This document shows, in pieces, positions 45,301 through 53,984 of a stretch of DNA of 64,000 nt. The position numbers and the translations under genes were made by a program. Numbering within the stretch: the first letter of the stretch is position 1; every line of letters begins with the position of its first letter. The notes under the pieces were generated by a model. That model was given only the letters and a program-made list of their open reading frames with translations, made no database searches and had not been told where the DNA came from. Source of the stretch: Paenibacillus borealis (lineage in GTDB: Bacteria > Bacillota > Bacilli > Paenibacillales > Paenibacillaceae); assembly GCF_000758665.1 (NCBI RefSeq), contig NZ_CP009285.1, positions 7,564,001 through 7,628,000 of the forward strand, given 5' to 3'.

Positions 45301-46302
45301 ATCAACCGATGCTATATTTACCGGAATAGGAGTCGTGGTATTTTTGTTAATCGTTAGCTTTCCTGAGCTCGCAAATGTAGTGCTGCTGTATGGAACCAGA
45401 ATTTGACCGGAGAACCCAGCCTTATTAGTCGAGCTGTCACTAAGTGTGGGAATGTTATTCAGAATATTATATGTTCCTGAACCATGCACTAAGTTTAAGG
45501 ATGCGTAAGGCTGATCCGTATCAAAAAAGTATAAGGAGCGTTCAATATCAATGGAATCGGAAGCATTCTTAATAGCTATTTTAATATTGGTTAAGCCTGG
45601 CTTCAGTGTTAAGGAAGGGGAGAAGAACGTGCCGTCCTCAAGCAAGGTTGTTGTCAGTGCATTTCCGCCATTCACAGAAAGTGTAACCTGCGTTGCATTC
45701 GTTGCCTTACCCTGCAGCGTAACTGTGTCGACAGGGACGACTACTTGTGTCCCTTCATTTAAATTAAGTGCAGCAGGACCACCGAGCACTTGAAGTGCAG
45801 ATAGATATGGAACTTTGTCGTAAAGGATATAAAAGGACTCCGACCGTGTCAGGTTACCCTGCATACCGGAGAAAGTAATTTTATTAAAGCCTGCATATAA
45901 AACAACACCGCTGGTAGTAAAGCGATTGCTTGGACTATTGGCATCGGGTGTAACCGTACCTGTAGTCAAACGGGTAGAGTCTGTAGTCCACTTTCCGTTT
46001 GTACTTTGAGTCAGTTGCTCAACAGTAACCTTCATTGTAGATGATGTTACCTGAGAATAGGTACCTGTAATAGACAGGTTTTGGTTCGTAGTCAGATACA
46101 CACTGGATCGGCTGATTAGCCCTTCTGCACCTGCTGTTATTACATTCGGATCCAAAACAACGGTATCCCGCAACTTGAGCTCATCCGGACTGAAGTAAGT
46201 CGTGGTAGCTGCCGCCGCAAGGGGCGTATATTTGCCTGGAAACATAGAAACGATCAGTGCCGCCAGCAGCAGCCAAACGAATGGTCTCTTAAAGCGTAAC
46301 AT
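42400..46302 (-). CDS. Large exported protein with three C-terminal SLH domains
   Basis: A 1300-residue surface protein. A signal peptide with R/K-rich start and hydrophobic core covers about 1-32. About 1000 residues of beta-rich, Ig-like segments follow (repeating V-x-L-x-G-x-A/T and F-x-L-x-V-x-x-x pattern strands) without catalytic motifs. Then comes a domain ending F-D-E-F-G-Y-Y-T-V-M-K-L. Three SLH motifs close the protein (T-T-R-G-E-F, S-L-T-R-E-Q-A, K-L-T-R-A-E-A). AAGGAGAG precedes ATG 46302 by 8 nt. The only good promoter upstream is of sigma-D type (46353-46380), so it may be co-regulated with motility. Function unknown. Confidence 0.9.
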   Translation of the reverse strand: MLRFKRPFVWLLLAALIVSMFPGKYTPLAAAATTTYFSPDELKLRDTVVLDPNVITAGAEGLISRSSVYLTTNQNLSITGTYSQVTSSTMKVTVEQLTQSTNGKWTTDSTRLTTGTVTPDANSPSNRFTTSGVVLYAGFNKITFSGMQGNLTRSESFYILYDKVPYLSALQVLGGPAALNLNEGTQVVVPVDTVTLQGKATNATQVTLSVNGGNALTTTLLEDGTFFSPSLTLKPGLTNIKIAIKNASDSIDIERSLYFFDTDQPYASLNLVHGSGTYNILNNIPTLSDSSTNKAGFSGQILVPYSSTTFASSGKLTINKNTTTPIPVNIASVDQELTIPGADGVTPAYKLVKFTTQADLTLVTGLTEFTLAVDYGTYSSSLVYSYRYLPGEVVITDMYYLPGYTGSGSISNISKLPLNGQQMEKDNFYILVKTNVGVGTAKLSANYLPLSNKALALTDPPITGMTGQGTNEYIYKITGFSNGQQKVQFRYGTSNSYYNADISYISKNYIYVSSLQDGQTYEFNSAAETSMKVSGEYIGFENFVSAQVQINGIDSNLLPDTKDSAGNTRVNKFALGVDKDKQTFSFDLWITQSGPLVYGENKIVFTGISQDNGQNQRIITKELKIYIIDTNVSNLTQFHPAVGTGRTAFSTQSLSNETERNKILALPAEFVYKDEKYTTNAESYDLVLRGGGATTMNLYRGSELIFTSTGTADMLGTTDKLLGPVPSNPTGIYFDYYGSSKDFILRLRDFKFDAPGSHVYTMELINKTGARTTQRLEIVREVSPYRVLSPVATVGDQIVVNKNFVRFDIEAEGATKVMIDKYEAVKRTDLENRFTYDFVGLKPDKATTIKIQIVRADSTLNDTISVYYASAIQIDTQYMAEKVATKYTVFNKALQLSFPKGTIMKGYTTTGAAKYYPDTKLLFGIADPVDGVVERTNDYGNIINVSPSDSRTLGGKLPLVIPQELVLRFTSTATTNNFSRVSDIYWLNGGLGESGTQGSQSYLPATNGIAPYSIEGYFTQYSSTRKIVPSQRGELTLSFNSSIVDEVGTTVTVFRYTDAGKWENIGGEVDTKNHTVTVPFDEFGYYTVMKLRRGFTDITNHPWARNILNGLYSKGIMTNIRSDAFGADDTTTRGEFATLLVTGLSIPLNYDPNKQTFFDIVPEAVSTTWNFKSIETAARAGIITGLSDGFFGPDQSLTREQAAVMIARALKLKMSANDAKLLTSLGKSFVDSGSMDFYSRPAIEAVSKAKIMEGNATTITGQAKPVYNFNPKGKLTRAEAGKIAVALLQKSTSIFPKTFN

Positions 46303-46352
46303 GTGTATATCTCTCCTTTGAGTTTATGTTCTGATAAGCCTCACTTTGTACT

Positions 46353-46380
46353 TTATCGGTTAGTAGAAGGTATATTTTTA
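46353..46380 (-). promoter_or_regulatory. Sigma-D promoter upstream of the 1300-residue SLH gene
   Basis: Minus-strand TAAA (46377-46380), 16-nt spacer, ACCGATAA (46353-46360). It matches as well as the flaG promoter, and both share CTAACCGATA. Confidence 0.75.
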
Positions 46381-46390
46381 GGGAATACAG

Positions 46391-46422
46391 CAAAAAACTC
46401 ATCCCAAAAAGGATGAGTTTTG
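46391..46422 (-). terminator. Terminator of tagO-like gene
   Basis: Minus-strand AAAACTCATCC / GGATGAGTTTT stem with TTTTTT tract, 42 nt after the stop. Confidence 0.88.
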
Positions 46423-46463
46423 CTAACTTAAGGAAATATCAATAAATGCGTGTCAATTATAAT

Positions 46464-47591
46464 CTAAGATTTCGAGCTCCGCTCAGGATCCAGCTTCATG
46501 CGCATTCTCAGGATTAAATCTATGACCGGGCGTTTGGTTTTGCTGATCACACCAGTGATCTCCGCACCAATCTGCAGGAAGAAGAGCATGACGCAGATAA
46601 CCACGAATGTAACCCAGTTGGCTTCATAGAGCGAAGCGGATGTCTGGATGACAGCCAGAATTCCGAAGAAAGCGGCAATGCCATAAATAATTAATACCGT
46701 CTGGCGGTGGCTGAAGCCAAGTTCACGCAGGCAGTGGTGAAGATGGCCTTTGTCCGGTGCGAAGATTGGCTTCTTCTGCAGCTTGCGCCGTACGATGGCA
46801 AAAAACGTATCCGATAAAGGAACCCCGATAATCAGGAGTGGTGTGATAAACGATACCACTGCAATCTGTTTGAAACCGAGCAGTGCGAGCAGCGCCAGAC
46901 AAAAGCCCAGGAACAGCGAGCCCGTATCACCCATGAAGATTTTGGCGGGATGAAAGTTAAAGAACAGAAAACCAAGTATGCTGCCCAGAAGCAGTAAGCA
47001 CAACAGAGCAACCATAGTATTACCCATCAGGAAGGCCATTACAGCAATGGTGGCAATCGCGATACCGGATACACCGGCTGCAAGCCCGTCCAGTCCATCG
47101 ATCAGATTCACGGCATTCGTGACGCCGACAATCCAGAAGATCGTAAGAGGGATGGCAATCCAGCTCTCCAGTGAAGAATAGCTATTATGAAAAGGAATGT
47201 TTACGAAATCAACAGTAATTCCAAACCCGAAAACTACGATGCAGGCTGCGGCAATTTGGCCCAGCAGCTTCACCTTGGCTGATAGCTCGAACCGGTCGTC
47301 GAGACCGCCGATCAGCACAATCAGACCCCCGCCACAGAGCAGCGCTTTGATGAAGTTAGCCTCCCGCGGAGTGAAATCATACGGAATAATCGGTAATACG
47401 GCAAGCAGGCCTAACACAAACGCCAGAAATATGCCGAGTCCGCCAAGGCGGGGCATGATCTTCGTATGCACTTTACGGGCATTAGGCACATCAGTCGCAC
47501 CGATTTTTATAGCAAATTTCTTCACTAACGGCGTCAAAAGCAGTGCAAGTCCCATGCACACAATAAATCCGGCGATGTATATGATTAACAT
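46464..47591 (-). CDS. tagO: UDP-GlcNAc:undecaprenyl-phosphate GlcNAc-1-phosphate transferase (TagO/WecA family)
   Basis: A 375-residue polytopic membrane enzyme starting lipid-linked synthesis of a wall polysaccharide. About ten to eleven hydrophobic segments are visible. Catalytic motifs are present: the early P-N-A-R-K-V-H-T-K-I-M-P-R-L-G-G-L-G, G-G-L-D-D-R in the cytoplasmic loop and F-M-G-D-T-G-S-L-F-L-G. The tail is soluble and charged. It follows tagA and csaB on the same strand but has its own TTGGAA-N18-TATAAT promoter (47627-47656). With TagA, it likely makes the SLH-binding secondary wall polymer or teichoic linkage unit. Confidence 0.92.
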   Translation of the reverse strand: MLIIYIAGFIVCMGLALLLTPLVKKFAIKIGATDVPNARKVHTKIMPRLGGLGIFLAFVLGLLAVLPIIPYDFTPREANFIKALLCGGGLIVLIGGLDDRFELSAKVKLLGQIAAACIVVFGFGITVDFVNIPFHNSYSSLESWIAIPLTIFWIVGVTNAVNLIDGLDGLAAGVSGIAIATIAVMAFLMGNTMVALLCLLLLGSILGFLFFNFHPAKIFMGDTGSLFLGFCLALLALLGFKQIAVVSFITPLLIIGVPLSDTFFAIVRRKLQKKPIFAPDKGHLHHCLRELGFSHRQTVLIIYGIAAFFGILAVIQTSASLYEANWVTFVVICVMLFFLQIGAEITGVISKTKRPVIDLILRMRMKLDPERSSKS

Positions 47592-47626
47592 TTGTTCAGT
47601 CGACCCCCATTTCTCTACCGCATTGA

Positions 47627-47656
47627 ATTATACGCTGAACCAAAAACAAATTCCAA
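47627..47656 (-). promoter_or_regulatory. Promoter of tagO-like gene
   Basis: Minus-strand TTGGAA (47651-47656), 18-nt spacer, TATAAT (47627-47632). Confidence 0.65.
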
Positions 47657-47704
47657 TACCGTTTTTAGGCTGTTACACGGATTTCTTCGGTAAATATCCT
47701 CAAA

Positions 47705-48463
47705 TCACTGGTCTTTTGTCACTTTTTCTTTCTCTCGTACCACTTTTACTGCGAATTTCGGCAGCGCAAGCATTCTTTTGTAACGTGTGGGTTCTTTGAG
47801 CAGCCGATATAACCATTCTGCCCTTAATTTCTGGAAGGCTTTGGGGGCACGGCGGCTCTTGCCTGAGATCACATCAAAGCTGCCGCCGACGCCCATCATA
47901 ACCGGAATCTGCAGCCGGGACTTGTATTTAGCGATCCATGGCTCCTGGCTGTCTGCCCCTCTGGCAACGAAGAGCAGGTCAGGCTTAGCTTCGAGAATTC
48001 CGGCAAGGATCTGCTCATCCTCATCCGGACCAAAGTACCCGTCATGATAGCCTGCAATGACAATGCCGGGATATCCTGTTTGTAACCTAGAAGCCGTCTC
48101 GCGAATCACCTCAGGGGTTGAGCCCAGCAAATACACTCTCCACTTGTAGCTTTCGCCCTGTCGCAATAATTCATGTAAAAGATCAAAACCTGCTACACGC
48201 TCAGCCACAGGCTCGTGGCAGTAATCCGCTGCCCACACTACACCAGTCCCGTCGGGAACCACAAGCTCTGCTGATTTCATAATCTCCATATAAGACGGAT
48301 TCTCCAGTGCCGCCATGACCATAATCGGGTTAGCGGTAATAACCTGATGGGGCTCACGGTTATGAACCGCGTCCGTTAAATAAGAAACCGTAGTTTTCAT
48401 ATCAACTTTAGATACCCGAATACCAAAAATTGGCACCGTAGGTATCGTGCTGTCTGCTTTCAC
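47705..48463 (-). CDS. tagA: WecG/TagA-family N-acetylmannosaminyltransferase
   Basis: A 252-residue GT26 glycosyltransferase adding ManNAc to lipid-linked GlcNAc, the second step of linkage-unit synthesis. Conserved T-A-N-P (43-46) and P-D-G-T-G-V (70-75, with Asp71) match the active-site Thr and Asp of the family. The C-terminal part has G-V-G-G-S-F-D-V-I-S-G. The usual G-x-P-x-Q-E motif reads A-R-G-A-D-S-Q-E here. The start is GTG 48463 behind AAAGGA, 7 nt after csaB, indicating one operon. The basic C-terminal tail fits membrane association. Confidence 0.9.
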   Translation of the reverse strand: MKADSTIPTVPIFGIRVSKVDMKTTVSYLTDAVHNREPHQVITANPIMVMAALENPSYMEIMKSAELVVPDGTGVVWAADYCHEPVAERVAGFDLLHELLRQGESYKWRVYLLGSTPEVIRETASRLQTGYPGIVIAGYHDGYFGPDEDEQILAGILEAKPDLLFVARGADSQEPWIAKYKSRLQIPVMMGVGGSFDVISGKSRRAPKAFQKLRAEWLYRLLKEPTRYKRMLALPKFAVKVVREKEKVTKDQ

Positions 48464-48470
48464 TTGTCAC

Positions 48471-49646
48471 TCATCCTTTACGGCGGAAATATTGGGCAAT
48501 TTGCCGGGCCGGAGCCTCGGCTTCTTCAACCAGTGAAGCAATCAGCGGTTCACGCTCACGCTTCCATGCCTCTCCCGATTTCAACAGCTCCAGAAGTCCC
48601 GCTGCAACCCTATCACCTTCCAGCCCAGCTGTCGAACCTACCGGCTGGCACCCAATCCTGTCAAGAAAGTGGTCGATCTTCGGATCATAGGAGACTCCCA
48701 TCAACGGAACCCGTCTTCCGGCAGCATAGATTAGGCTGTGCAGGCGCATGCCAATCATTGCCTGACACTGTCCTACTTCACGCAGCATCCGCAGCGGATG
48801 AAGCGCATCCTCGCAAATACTGACGGATCCGCCAAGCTCCTCTACATCTTGTCCCAGCTTCTGCATAACATAATGTGAGGCATCATTGTCTGCAGAATGA
48901 TGGAAAGGCAGGAACCGTAGATGAAGCGGCAGCTCTGCAGCAGCCTTCACCAGCCCCTCGGCTAACGCGTCCAGCTCTTTGCGCGACTGCTCCCAGAAAC
49001 GCACGGAGATGCCCACGGTATAGGGACCGGACTGCAGGATGGCTTCATCGGCAACGGCTGATTCCATAATGCCGCTACCAGCATCCTGCTTCTCTGAGGC
49101 AATATCCTCCGGCAAAGTCAGGCCCATAACAGGGTCAGGGACCACATCAATTTTATCCTCCCCCAGACCCATAGACTGCAACAACTGACGAGACTGCTCG
49201 TCCCGCACCGATACATAAGCACATTTACGGAAAACCGATTTGATCAGCGGATGGAACAGCTTGCGGTTCACCGGGCCGATTCCCTGGGCATAGATGAAGG
49301 TTGGCTTGCCCATCCACTGGGCCAGCTTAATGATGGCCAGGTAGTACGGAATAGTCTTGCTGCCTGTTACATCCTGAAGCAGACTGCCCCCGCCGCTTAT
49401 CAGCCCGGCACTCTCTGATATTGCCTTCCGTACTTCCCCCAGCTTCATCCGGTGCACGGATTCAACGCCGTAAGTAGCAGTTGTCCATTCCGGATCAATT
49501 GACAGCACCACAGGCGTCAGCGTTATTCCAGCAGCCTCAGACTGCTTACGGAGTGCGTTCAGTATAGATTGCAGGACCGCCTCGTCTCCGCTGTTGCGGA
49601 ATCCGTAATAGCCCGAGATTATAATTTTTTGAGCAGCGGCGACCAT
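48471..49646 (-). CDS. csaB: Polysaccharide pyruvyl transferase CsaB
   Basis: A 391-residue enzyme that adds ketal-pyruvate to the secondary wall polymer, the modification SLH domains recognise. The N-terminus has I-I-I-S-G-Y-Y-G-F-R-N-S-G-D-E-A-V-L; later I-S-G-G-G-S-L-L-Q-D and M-R-L-H-S-L-I-Y-A-A, all hallmark motifs. The start overlaps the end of the DUF5693 gene by 28 nt. ATG 49646 (GGAAGG 12 nt upstream) is preferred to ATG 49676, which lacks a site. Its presence links tagO/tagA to the SLH proteins of this window. Confidence 0.94.
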   Translation of the reverse strand: MVAAAQKIIISGYYGFRNSGDEAVLQSILNALRKQSEAAGITLTPVVLSIDPEWTTATYGVESVHRMKLGEVRKAISESAGLISGGGSLLQDVTGSKTIPYYLAIIKLAQWMGKPTFIYAQGIGPVNRKLFHPLIKSVFRKCAYVSVRDEQSRQLLQSMGLGEDKIDVVPDPVMGLTLPEDIASEKQDAGSGIMESAVADEAILQSGPYTVGISVRFWEQSRKELDALAEGLVKAAAELPLHLRFLPFHHSADNDASHYVMQKLGQDVEELGGSVSICEDALHPLRMLREVGQCQAMIGMRLHSLIYAAGRRVPLMGVSYDPKIDHFLDRIGCQPVGSTAGLEGDRVAAGLLELLKSGEAWKREREPLIASLVEEAEAPARQIAQYFRRKG

Positions 49647-51658
49647 CGTTTCCAACACCCTTCCGCGATCTGCCATACCCCAATAGCGATAATGCCGATG
49701 ATCAGGCCGAGTCCAAGACCCAGAAGTCCGCGGATCAGCGAGATCAGAACCGGCGAATGAATGTGGGCAAAGGTATCCACCATGGACAGTTGGCCGATAA
49801 CCGCAATAATCATGATAAAAGCAGCATTCCGGTATCTATAGGCCATAAATGCGCCAAGGATAAAGAGCGGATGTGCCAGCAGGAACTCTTTGTTACGCGG
49901 CCTTACTCCGACTGTATTCTCCAGGAATGTGCGGAACGACATCTCGAGCGAGCTTACACTGCCGCTGTTGCCCGTACGGCTTAAATAGTACATACCCAGA
50001 ATGCCCAGAACACCAGCGGCAACTACCATAGCCAGCGTAATCGGCGTCCGCAGCAGCTTGCCGGTCTTGTTGAAGGCAAACTCCCCGCGGTACAAAAGCA
50101 CATATAACGCAGTGAGGCCAATCGGCGCCAAATGAAGCAGACTTACCCCACGGAACTGATTGAGCACCAGGGCGTAGGTGACATTATTCAAGAGCGCAAT
50201 TACAAATGGAACTGCACTAAATGAGATCAGCGCTGTTTTGATATAAAGGACCAGACTATGCGTCAAACGGCGGCGCGGGCTCATCACAGCAAAGGTTAAT
50301 GCATTGGTGCGCAGCGGCGGCCCCATTTCATTAATTTTGCGGATAGCAAGCACCATAGCCACCGTAGGCGCACTTATAGCTACTGCAAGAGCAAGCGCCT
50401 GTTCAAACAAGGCCGGCTTCAGAACCATCAGCCCGGCGCTTCCCAGCAGGCCCAGCACCCAGGCAGGCAGTGTAAGCCAAGGAACAAAGTAGGAAACCAG
50501 GAGCGCAACCATGGCTACAGCCCCGATAACGGCAATTAATTTGAAATACCGCTGGAATGAGGAATCCACCACCTCAAACGCAGTAGCTTGTCCCATTTCG
50601 AAACCGTTAGCTTCGATTTTGGCAATCGCGCCGTCAGGTCCGCTTAGGCTGGTAATCAGATTGTCCAAGGTGTCTGTAACCTCTGCCTTGGTAGTATCTC
50701 TGGATGGGATCGTATTGAGATAGATCATCCGGATGTTGCGGTCTTTCGTAGCAAGCGCAAAGCGGTCGGCAATCACTTCAGTGGACAAGCCGGAATCAGC
50801 TTCACTGAGCGAGTACAGCCGCGTTACATTATAGTCCAGCAGATAGGCCAGTTTGGAGAAACCTTTTTGCTGTACCTTAATATTCTCAATGGCTGCAATC
50901 CCCATCCCGCGCTCCTTCAGGAGATCAGCGAATGCGGTGATACTGGCCAGATCGGCATCATCCGAGTAGCCTTTAACAGACTCACCTTCGAAAAGTAAAC
51001 GTTTGACACCAAGCTCTGCATAGCGGTCCAGCAGACTCTTGACGGCTTCCTGATTATAAGCCAGGGAATCCACAAGGCGCGGCACAATAGTAAAGCCTTT
51101 CTCATGCAGCATTTCCAGGGTGAACGGATCCGGCTGCAGCGGCTTGAGTGTTGCGTTCTCCAGCGGGGTTCTGATAATCAGCCCCTGTTGTCCGCGGTAG
51201 CTCCATTCTTCTGTTGCAATATCCAATCGGGTAAAGGCATCCCGGATGATCGGTGAGAGCGTTTCACTGTTCTTCGCACTGGTAAAGAGGACATATGTAT
51301 AGTTCTCATTCTCAGGAATTACAGTATCGGTCAGATTGGCGATATCTGCCGCACCCCACATCATCAGGCGGCGGGCCTTGCGGAAATCCTCCAATGTGTT
51401 TTCATATATTGCCATGCTCTGAACACCGGCAGTCTTCAGTCTGTCAAGCTGCTCGGAGATGTAATCCTGCGGATTTCCCCGGTAGCTGGCTACTTCGACC
51501 AGATCGCGGTAATCAAAGACAAATTCAACCGTTTTGGAAGACTTCTCCGTCTGAAGACGGTCATAAACTACGGGGAGAGCAGCAATGATGCCAATCACCA
51601 CGATAATCCACAACCATTTGCGCGAAGCTATATTCCAGCGTTGCCATTTCTGCTGCAC
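49619..51658 (-). CDS. DUF5693 family membrane protein
   Basis: A 679-residue protein with one N-terminal membrane helix (about 15-35), a large extracytoplasmic domain (about 40-370), and then around ten hydrophobic segments to the C-terminus. The soluble domain resembles a TIM-barrel-like region (R-L-K-T-A-G-V-Q-S-M-A-I-Y-E-N-T, then R-L-L-F-E-G-E-S). GTG 51658 is chosen: GAGGAGG lies 8 nt upstream, while GTG 51679 precedes the site. It always seems to travel with csaB in related genomes (recollection, not checked). It could flip, export or modify the wall polymer; unproven. Confidence 0.82.
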   Translation of the reverse strand: MQQKWQRWNIASRKWLWIIVVIGIIAALPVVYDRLQTEKSSKTVEFVFDYRDLVEVASYRGNPQDYISEQLDRLKTAGVQSMAIYENTLEDFRKARRLMMWGAADIANLTDTVIPENENYTYVLFTSAKNSETLSPIIRDAFTRLDIATEEWSYRGQQGLIIRTPLENATLKPLQPDPFTLEMLHEKGFTIVPRLVDSLAYNQEAVKSLLDRYAELGVKRLLFEGESVKGYSDDADLASITAFADLLKERGMGIAAIENIKVQQKGFSKLAYLLDYNVTRLYSLSEADSGLSTEVIADRFALATKDRNIRMIYLNTIPSRDTTKAEVTDTLDNLITSLSGPDGAIAKIEANGFEMGQATAFEVVDSSFQRYFKLIAVIGAVAMVALLVSYFVPWLTLPAWVLGLLGSAGLMVLKPALFEQALALAVAISAPTVAMVLAIRKINEMGPPLRTNALTFAVMSPRRRLTHSLVLYIKTALISFSAVPFVIALLNNVTYALVLNQFRGVSLLHLAPIGLTALYVLLYRGEFAFNKTGKLLRTPITLAMVVAAGVLGILGMYYLSRTGNSGSVSSLEMSFRTFLENTVGVRPRNKEFLLAHPLFILGAFMAYRYRNAAFIMIIAVIGQLSMVDTFAHIHSPVLISLIRGLLGLGLGLIIGIIAIGVWQIAEGCWKRWSPLLKKL

Positions 51659-51730
51659 CAAAAGTACCTCCTCTTTCACTTTAAAGCTAATTGCCGTTCT
51701 GTAAACAAAGCTCCAACCTGGTCAAATTTA

Positions 51731-51775
51731 AGCGGAAACGGATGTCCCTCCATCAGGAGCAGTTCCGTTTCCGCA
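51731..51775 (-). terminator. Hairpin after pgcA, possible terminator
   Basis: Minus-strand GCGGAAACGGA / TCCGTTTCCGC 11-bp perfect stem with a 21-nt loop, followed by TTAAATTT. Strong stem, weak T-tract. Confidence 0.55.
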
Positions 51776-51795
51776 GGCAAGTTCTATATTTAGTA

Positions 51796-53514
51796 TTATT
51801 TCCCGTCTACACGGGCCATAACCTGACTAGTCAATTCAGCCACTTTGTCTTTGGCATTCTGAAGCGACTCACCAACGACGGCAAAATAAACCTTGATCTT
51901 CGGCTCGGTGCCGGAAGGACGCAGGCAGAACCATGAGCCGTCAGAGAGCAGATATTTCAGCACATTCTCCTTAGGCAGACCGTTCAGTCCCAACGAATAG
52001 TCGAGCACCTCTGTAACAGAAGCACCGGCAATTTCGTGCGGCGGGCTGTTGCGCCAGTCATTCATAATTCCCTGAATCTGCGCTACGCCGTCTTTGCCCT
52101 TAAGGGTGCGTGATTCGAGGCTTTCGAGGAAGTAGCCGAATTGTTCATACAGCTCCTGAAGCACATCATACAGCGTCTTGCCCTGGGCTTTGTAATAAGC
52201 TCCTGCTTCGGCGATCAGCATCGCAGCCAGGACTGCATCCTTGTCACGGGCATAGTTGCCGGCCAGGTAACCGTAGCTTTCTTCATATCCGAAAAGATAA
52301 GTGTATTCGCCGGACTGCTCGAACTGGTTCATCTTCTCGCCGATATATTTGAATCCGGTCAGCGTATTGAACACGGTAGCGCCATAATGACTGGCTACAG
52401 CCGCCCCCATCTCACTGGTTACAATAGTTTTGACGACCGCACCGTTGCTTGGCAGCTTACCTTGCTCCTGCAGACGGCTCAAGTAATAATGAATCATGAG
52501 CGCGCCCGACTGATTGCCGGACAAGACCACAAATTTGCCCTCATTATCTCGAACTACGGCACCCATACGGTCAGCGTCGGGGTCTGTACCGATTAACAGG
52601 TCGGCATTCAGTTCTTCACCCAGTTTCATGGCCAAGGTGAAGGCTTCACGCTCTTCAGGGTTCGGCGATTTCACCGTGGAGAATTCTGAATCCGGCAGTT
52701 CCTGCTCGGGCACCACATGTACCTGGGTGAATCCGATCTTCTCAAGTACACGGCGGACCGGAAGATTGCCTGTCCCATGCAGCGGTGTGTAGACAATGGA
52801 GAAATCACGGCCAAGTGTAGAAGCAATCTCTTCACGGCCGACACTGACTGCAGCCACCGTATCTGTAAATGCTTCATCCTCAGCTTCTCCCAGCCAGTGC
52901 AGCAAGCCTGCCCCCTCTGCCGCTTCACGGGTAATGCGTTTCACGCCATTGAAGGAGTCCACTTCCAGAATATTAGCGATCACTTTCTCCGCTTCGTCGG
53001 GCACCAATTGTCCGCCCTCAGCGTTATACACTTTGTACCCGTTATACTCAGGCGGATTATGACTTGCAGTGATCACAATGCCTCCTGAGGCCTTCAAATG
53101 ACGAACTGCAAATGACAGCTGCGGTGTCGAGCGCAGGGACGGGAACAGATGGGTCTCAATTCCGTTGCCTGCCAGTACAAGTGCAGCTTCCAGCGTGAAT
53201 TCCGGCGAGAAGCGCCGGGAGTCGTGGGCGATGACCACGGAAGGCCGGCCCTCTCCTGTATGCTGTCCCAGAATATAATTAGCGAAGCCTTGTGTGGCTC
53301 TGCCTACGGTATAACGGTTAATCCGGTTACTGCCTGCTCCGATGACACCGCGCAAACCGCCTGTCCCGAATTCAAGGTCTCTATAGAATCGTTCTTCCAG
53401 TTCCTTCGGTTCATTCTCAAGAGCCTTCAGCTCTTCTTTGGTGTTCTCGTCAACGGAAGGGTCCTGCAGCCAGCGTGATAAGGTTTCTGCGGCTTGTGGG
53501 CTTAATCCAGTCAT
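51796..53514 (-). CDS. pgcA: Phosphoglucomutase/phosphomannomutase family phospho-sugar mutase
   Basis: A 572-residue alpha-phosphohexomutase interconverting hexose 1- and 6-phosphates, feeding UDP-glucose and wall polymers. The catalytic loop G-I-V-I-T-A-S-H-N-P-P-E-Y-N puts the phosphoserine at 151. The metal loop T-D-P-D-A-D-R is near 305, the sugar loop G-Y-E-E-S-Y-G-Y near 405 and the phosphate loop R-P-S-G-T-E-P-K near 535. Length fits the Bacillus PgcA subgroup. AAGGAG precedes ATG 53514. Located between the DUF5693/csaB group and fabZ. Confidence 0.94.
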   Translation of the reverse strand: MTGLSPQAAETLSRWLQDPSVDENTKEELKALENEPKELEERFYRDLEFGTGGLRGVIGAGSNRINRYTVGRATQGFANYILGQHTGEGRPSVVIAHDSRRFSPEFTLEAALVLAGNGIETHLFPSLRSTPQLSFAVRHLKASGGIVITASHNPPEYNGYKVYNAEGGQLVPDEAEKVIANILEVDSFNGVKRITREAAEGAGLLHWLGEAEDEAFTDTVAAVSVGREEIASTLGRDFSIVYTPLHGTGNLPVRRVLEKIGFTQVHVVPEQELPDSEFSTVKSPNPEEREAFTLAMKLGEELNADLLIGTDPDADRMGAVVRDNEGKFVVLSGNQSGALMIHYYLSRLQEQGKLPSNGAVVKTIVTSEMGAAVASHYGATVFNTLTGFKYIGEKMNQFEQSGEYTYLFGYEESYGYLAGNYARDKDAVLAAMLIAEAGAYYKAQGKTLYDVLQELYEQFGYFLESLESRTLKGKDGVAQIQGIMNDWRNSPPHEIAGASVTEVLDYSLGLNGLPKENVLKYLLSDGSWFCLRPSGTEPKIKVYFAVVGESLQNAKDKVAELTSQVMARVDGK

Positions 53515-53561
53515 GTGAATCTCTCCTTCTCCATCTATAATTTATAATTTTATAACAGGTA

Positions 53562-53984
53562 CTAGCTGAGTGCGAACATAATTTCCCCGGAGGCCACTAC
53601 CTTGCCTTCCACTTTAGCGGTAGCCTGGCCTTTGCCGATGCTGCCTTTAAGCCGGGTAATTTCCACCTCAAGCACAAGGGTATCGCCAGGAACGACCTGG
53701 CCGCGGAAACGGAAGCCGTCAAGGCCGGCCAGGAAGCCGATTTTCCCACGGTTTGCTTCCAGTCCCAGAATAGCCACTGCACCCACCTGAGCCAGCGCTT
53801 CCGTAATTAGCACACCCGGCATTACCGGATAGCCCGGAAAATGTCCGGTGAAGAATGGTTCATTCACCGTTACATTTTTGATGCCGACAGCCCGTTTGCC
53901 CATTTCTATTTCAGTAATTTTGTCCACCAGCAGAAATGGGGGCCGGTGGGGAATTATTTCTTGAATTTGATTGATATCCAGCAT
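53562..53984 (-). CDS. fabZ: 3-hydroxyacyl-ACP dehydratase FabZ
   Basis: A 140-residue hot-dog-fold dehydratase of type II fatty acid synthesis. Catalytic His48 lies in F-T-G-H-F-P-G-Y-P and Glu62 in V-L-I-T-E-A-L-A-Q. The N-terminal [12 protein letters not shown] motif is diagnostic. ATG 53984 with AAGGGAG 11 nt upstream; the in-frame TTG 53993 is too close to it. In B. subtilis fabZ is also a little downstream of flhP. No FapR-type operator was seen. Confidence 0.96.
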   Translation of the reverse strand: MLDINQIQEIIPHRPPFLLVDKITEIEMGKRAVGIKNVTVNEPFFTGHFPGYPVMPGVLITEALAQVGAVAILGLEANRGKIGFLAGLDGFRFRGQVVPGDTLVLEVEITRLKGSIGKGQATAKVEGKVVASGEIMFALS

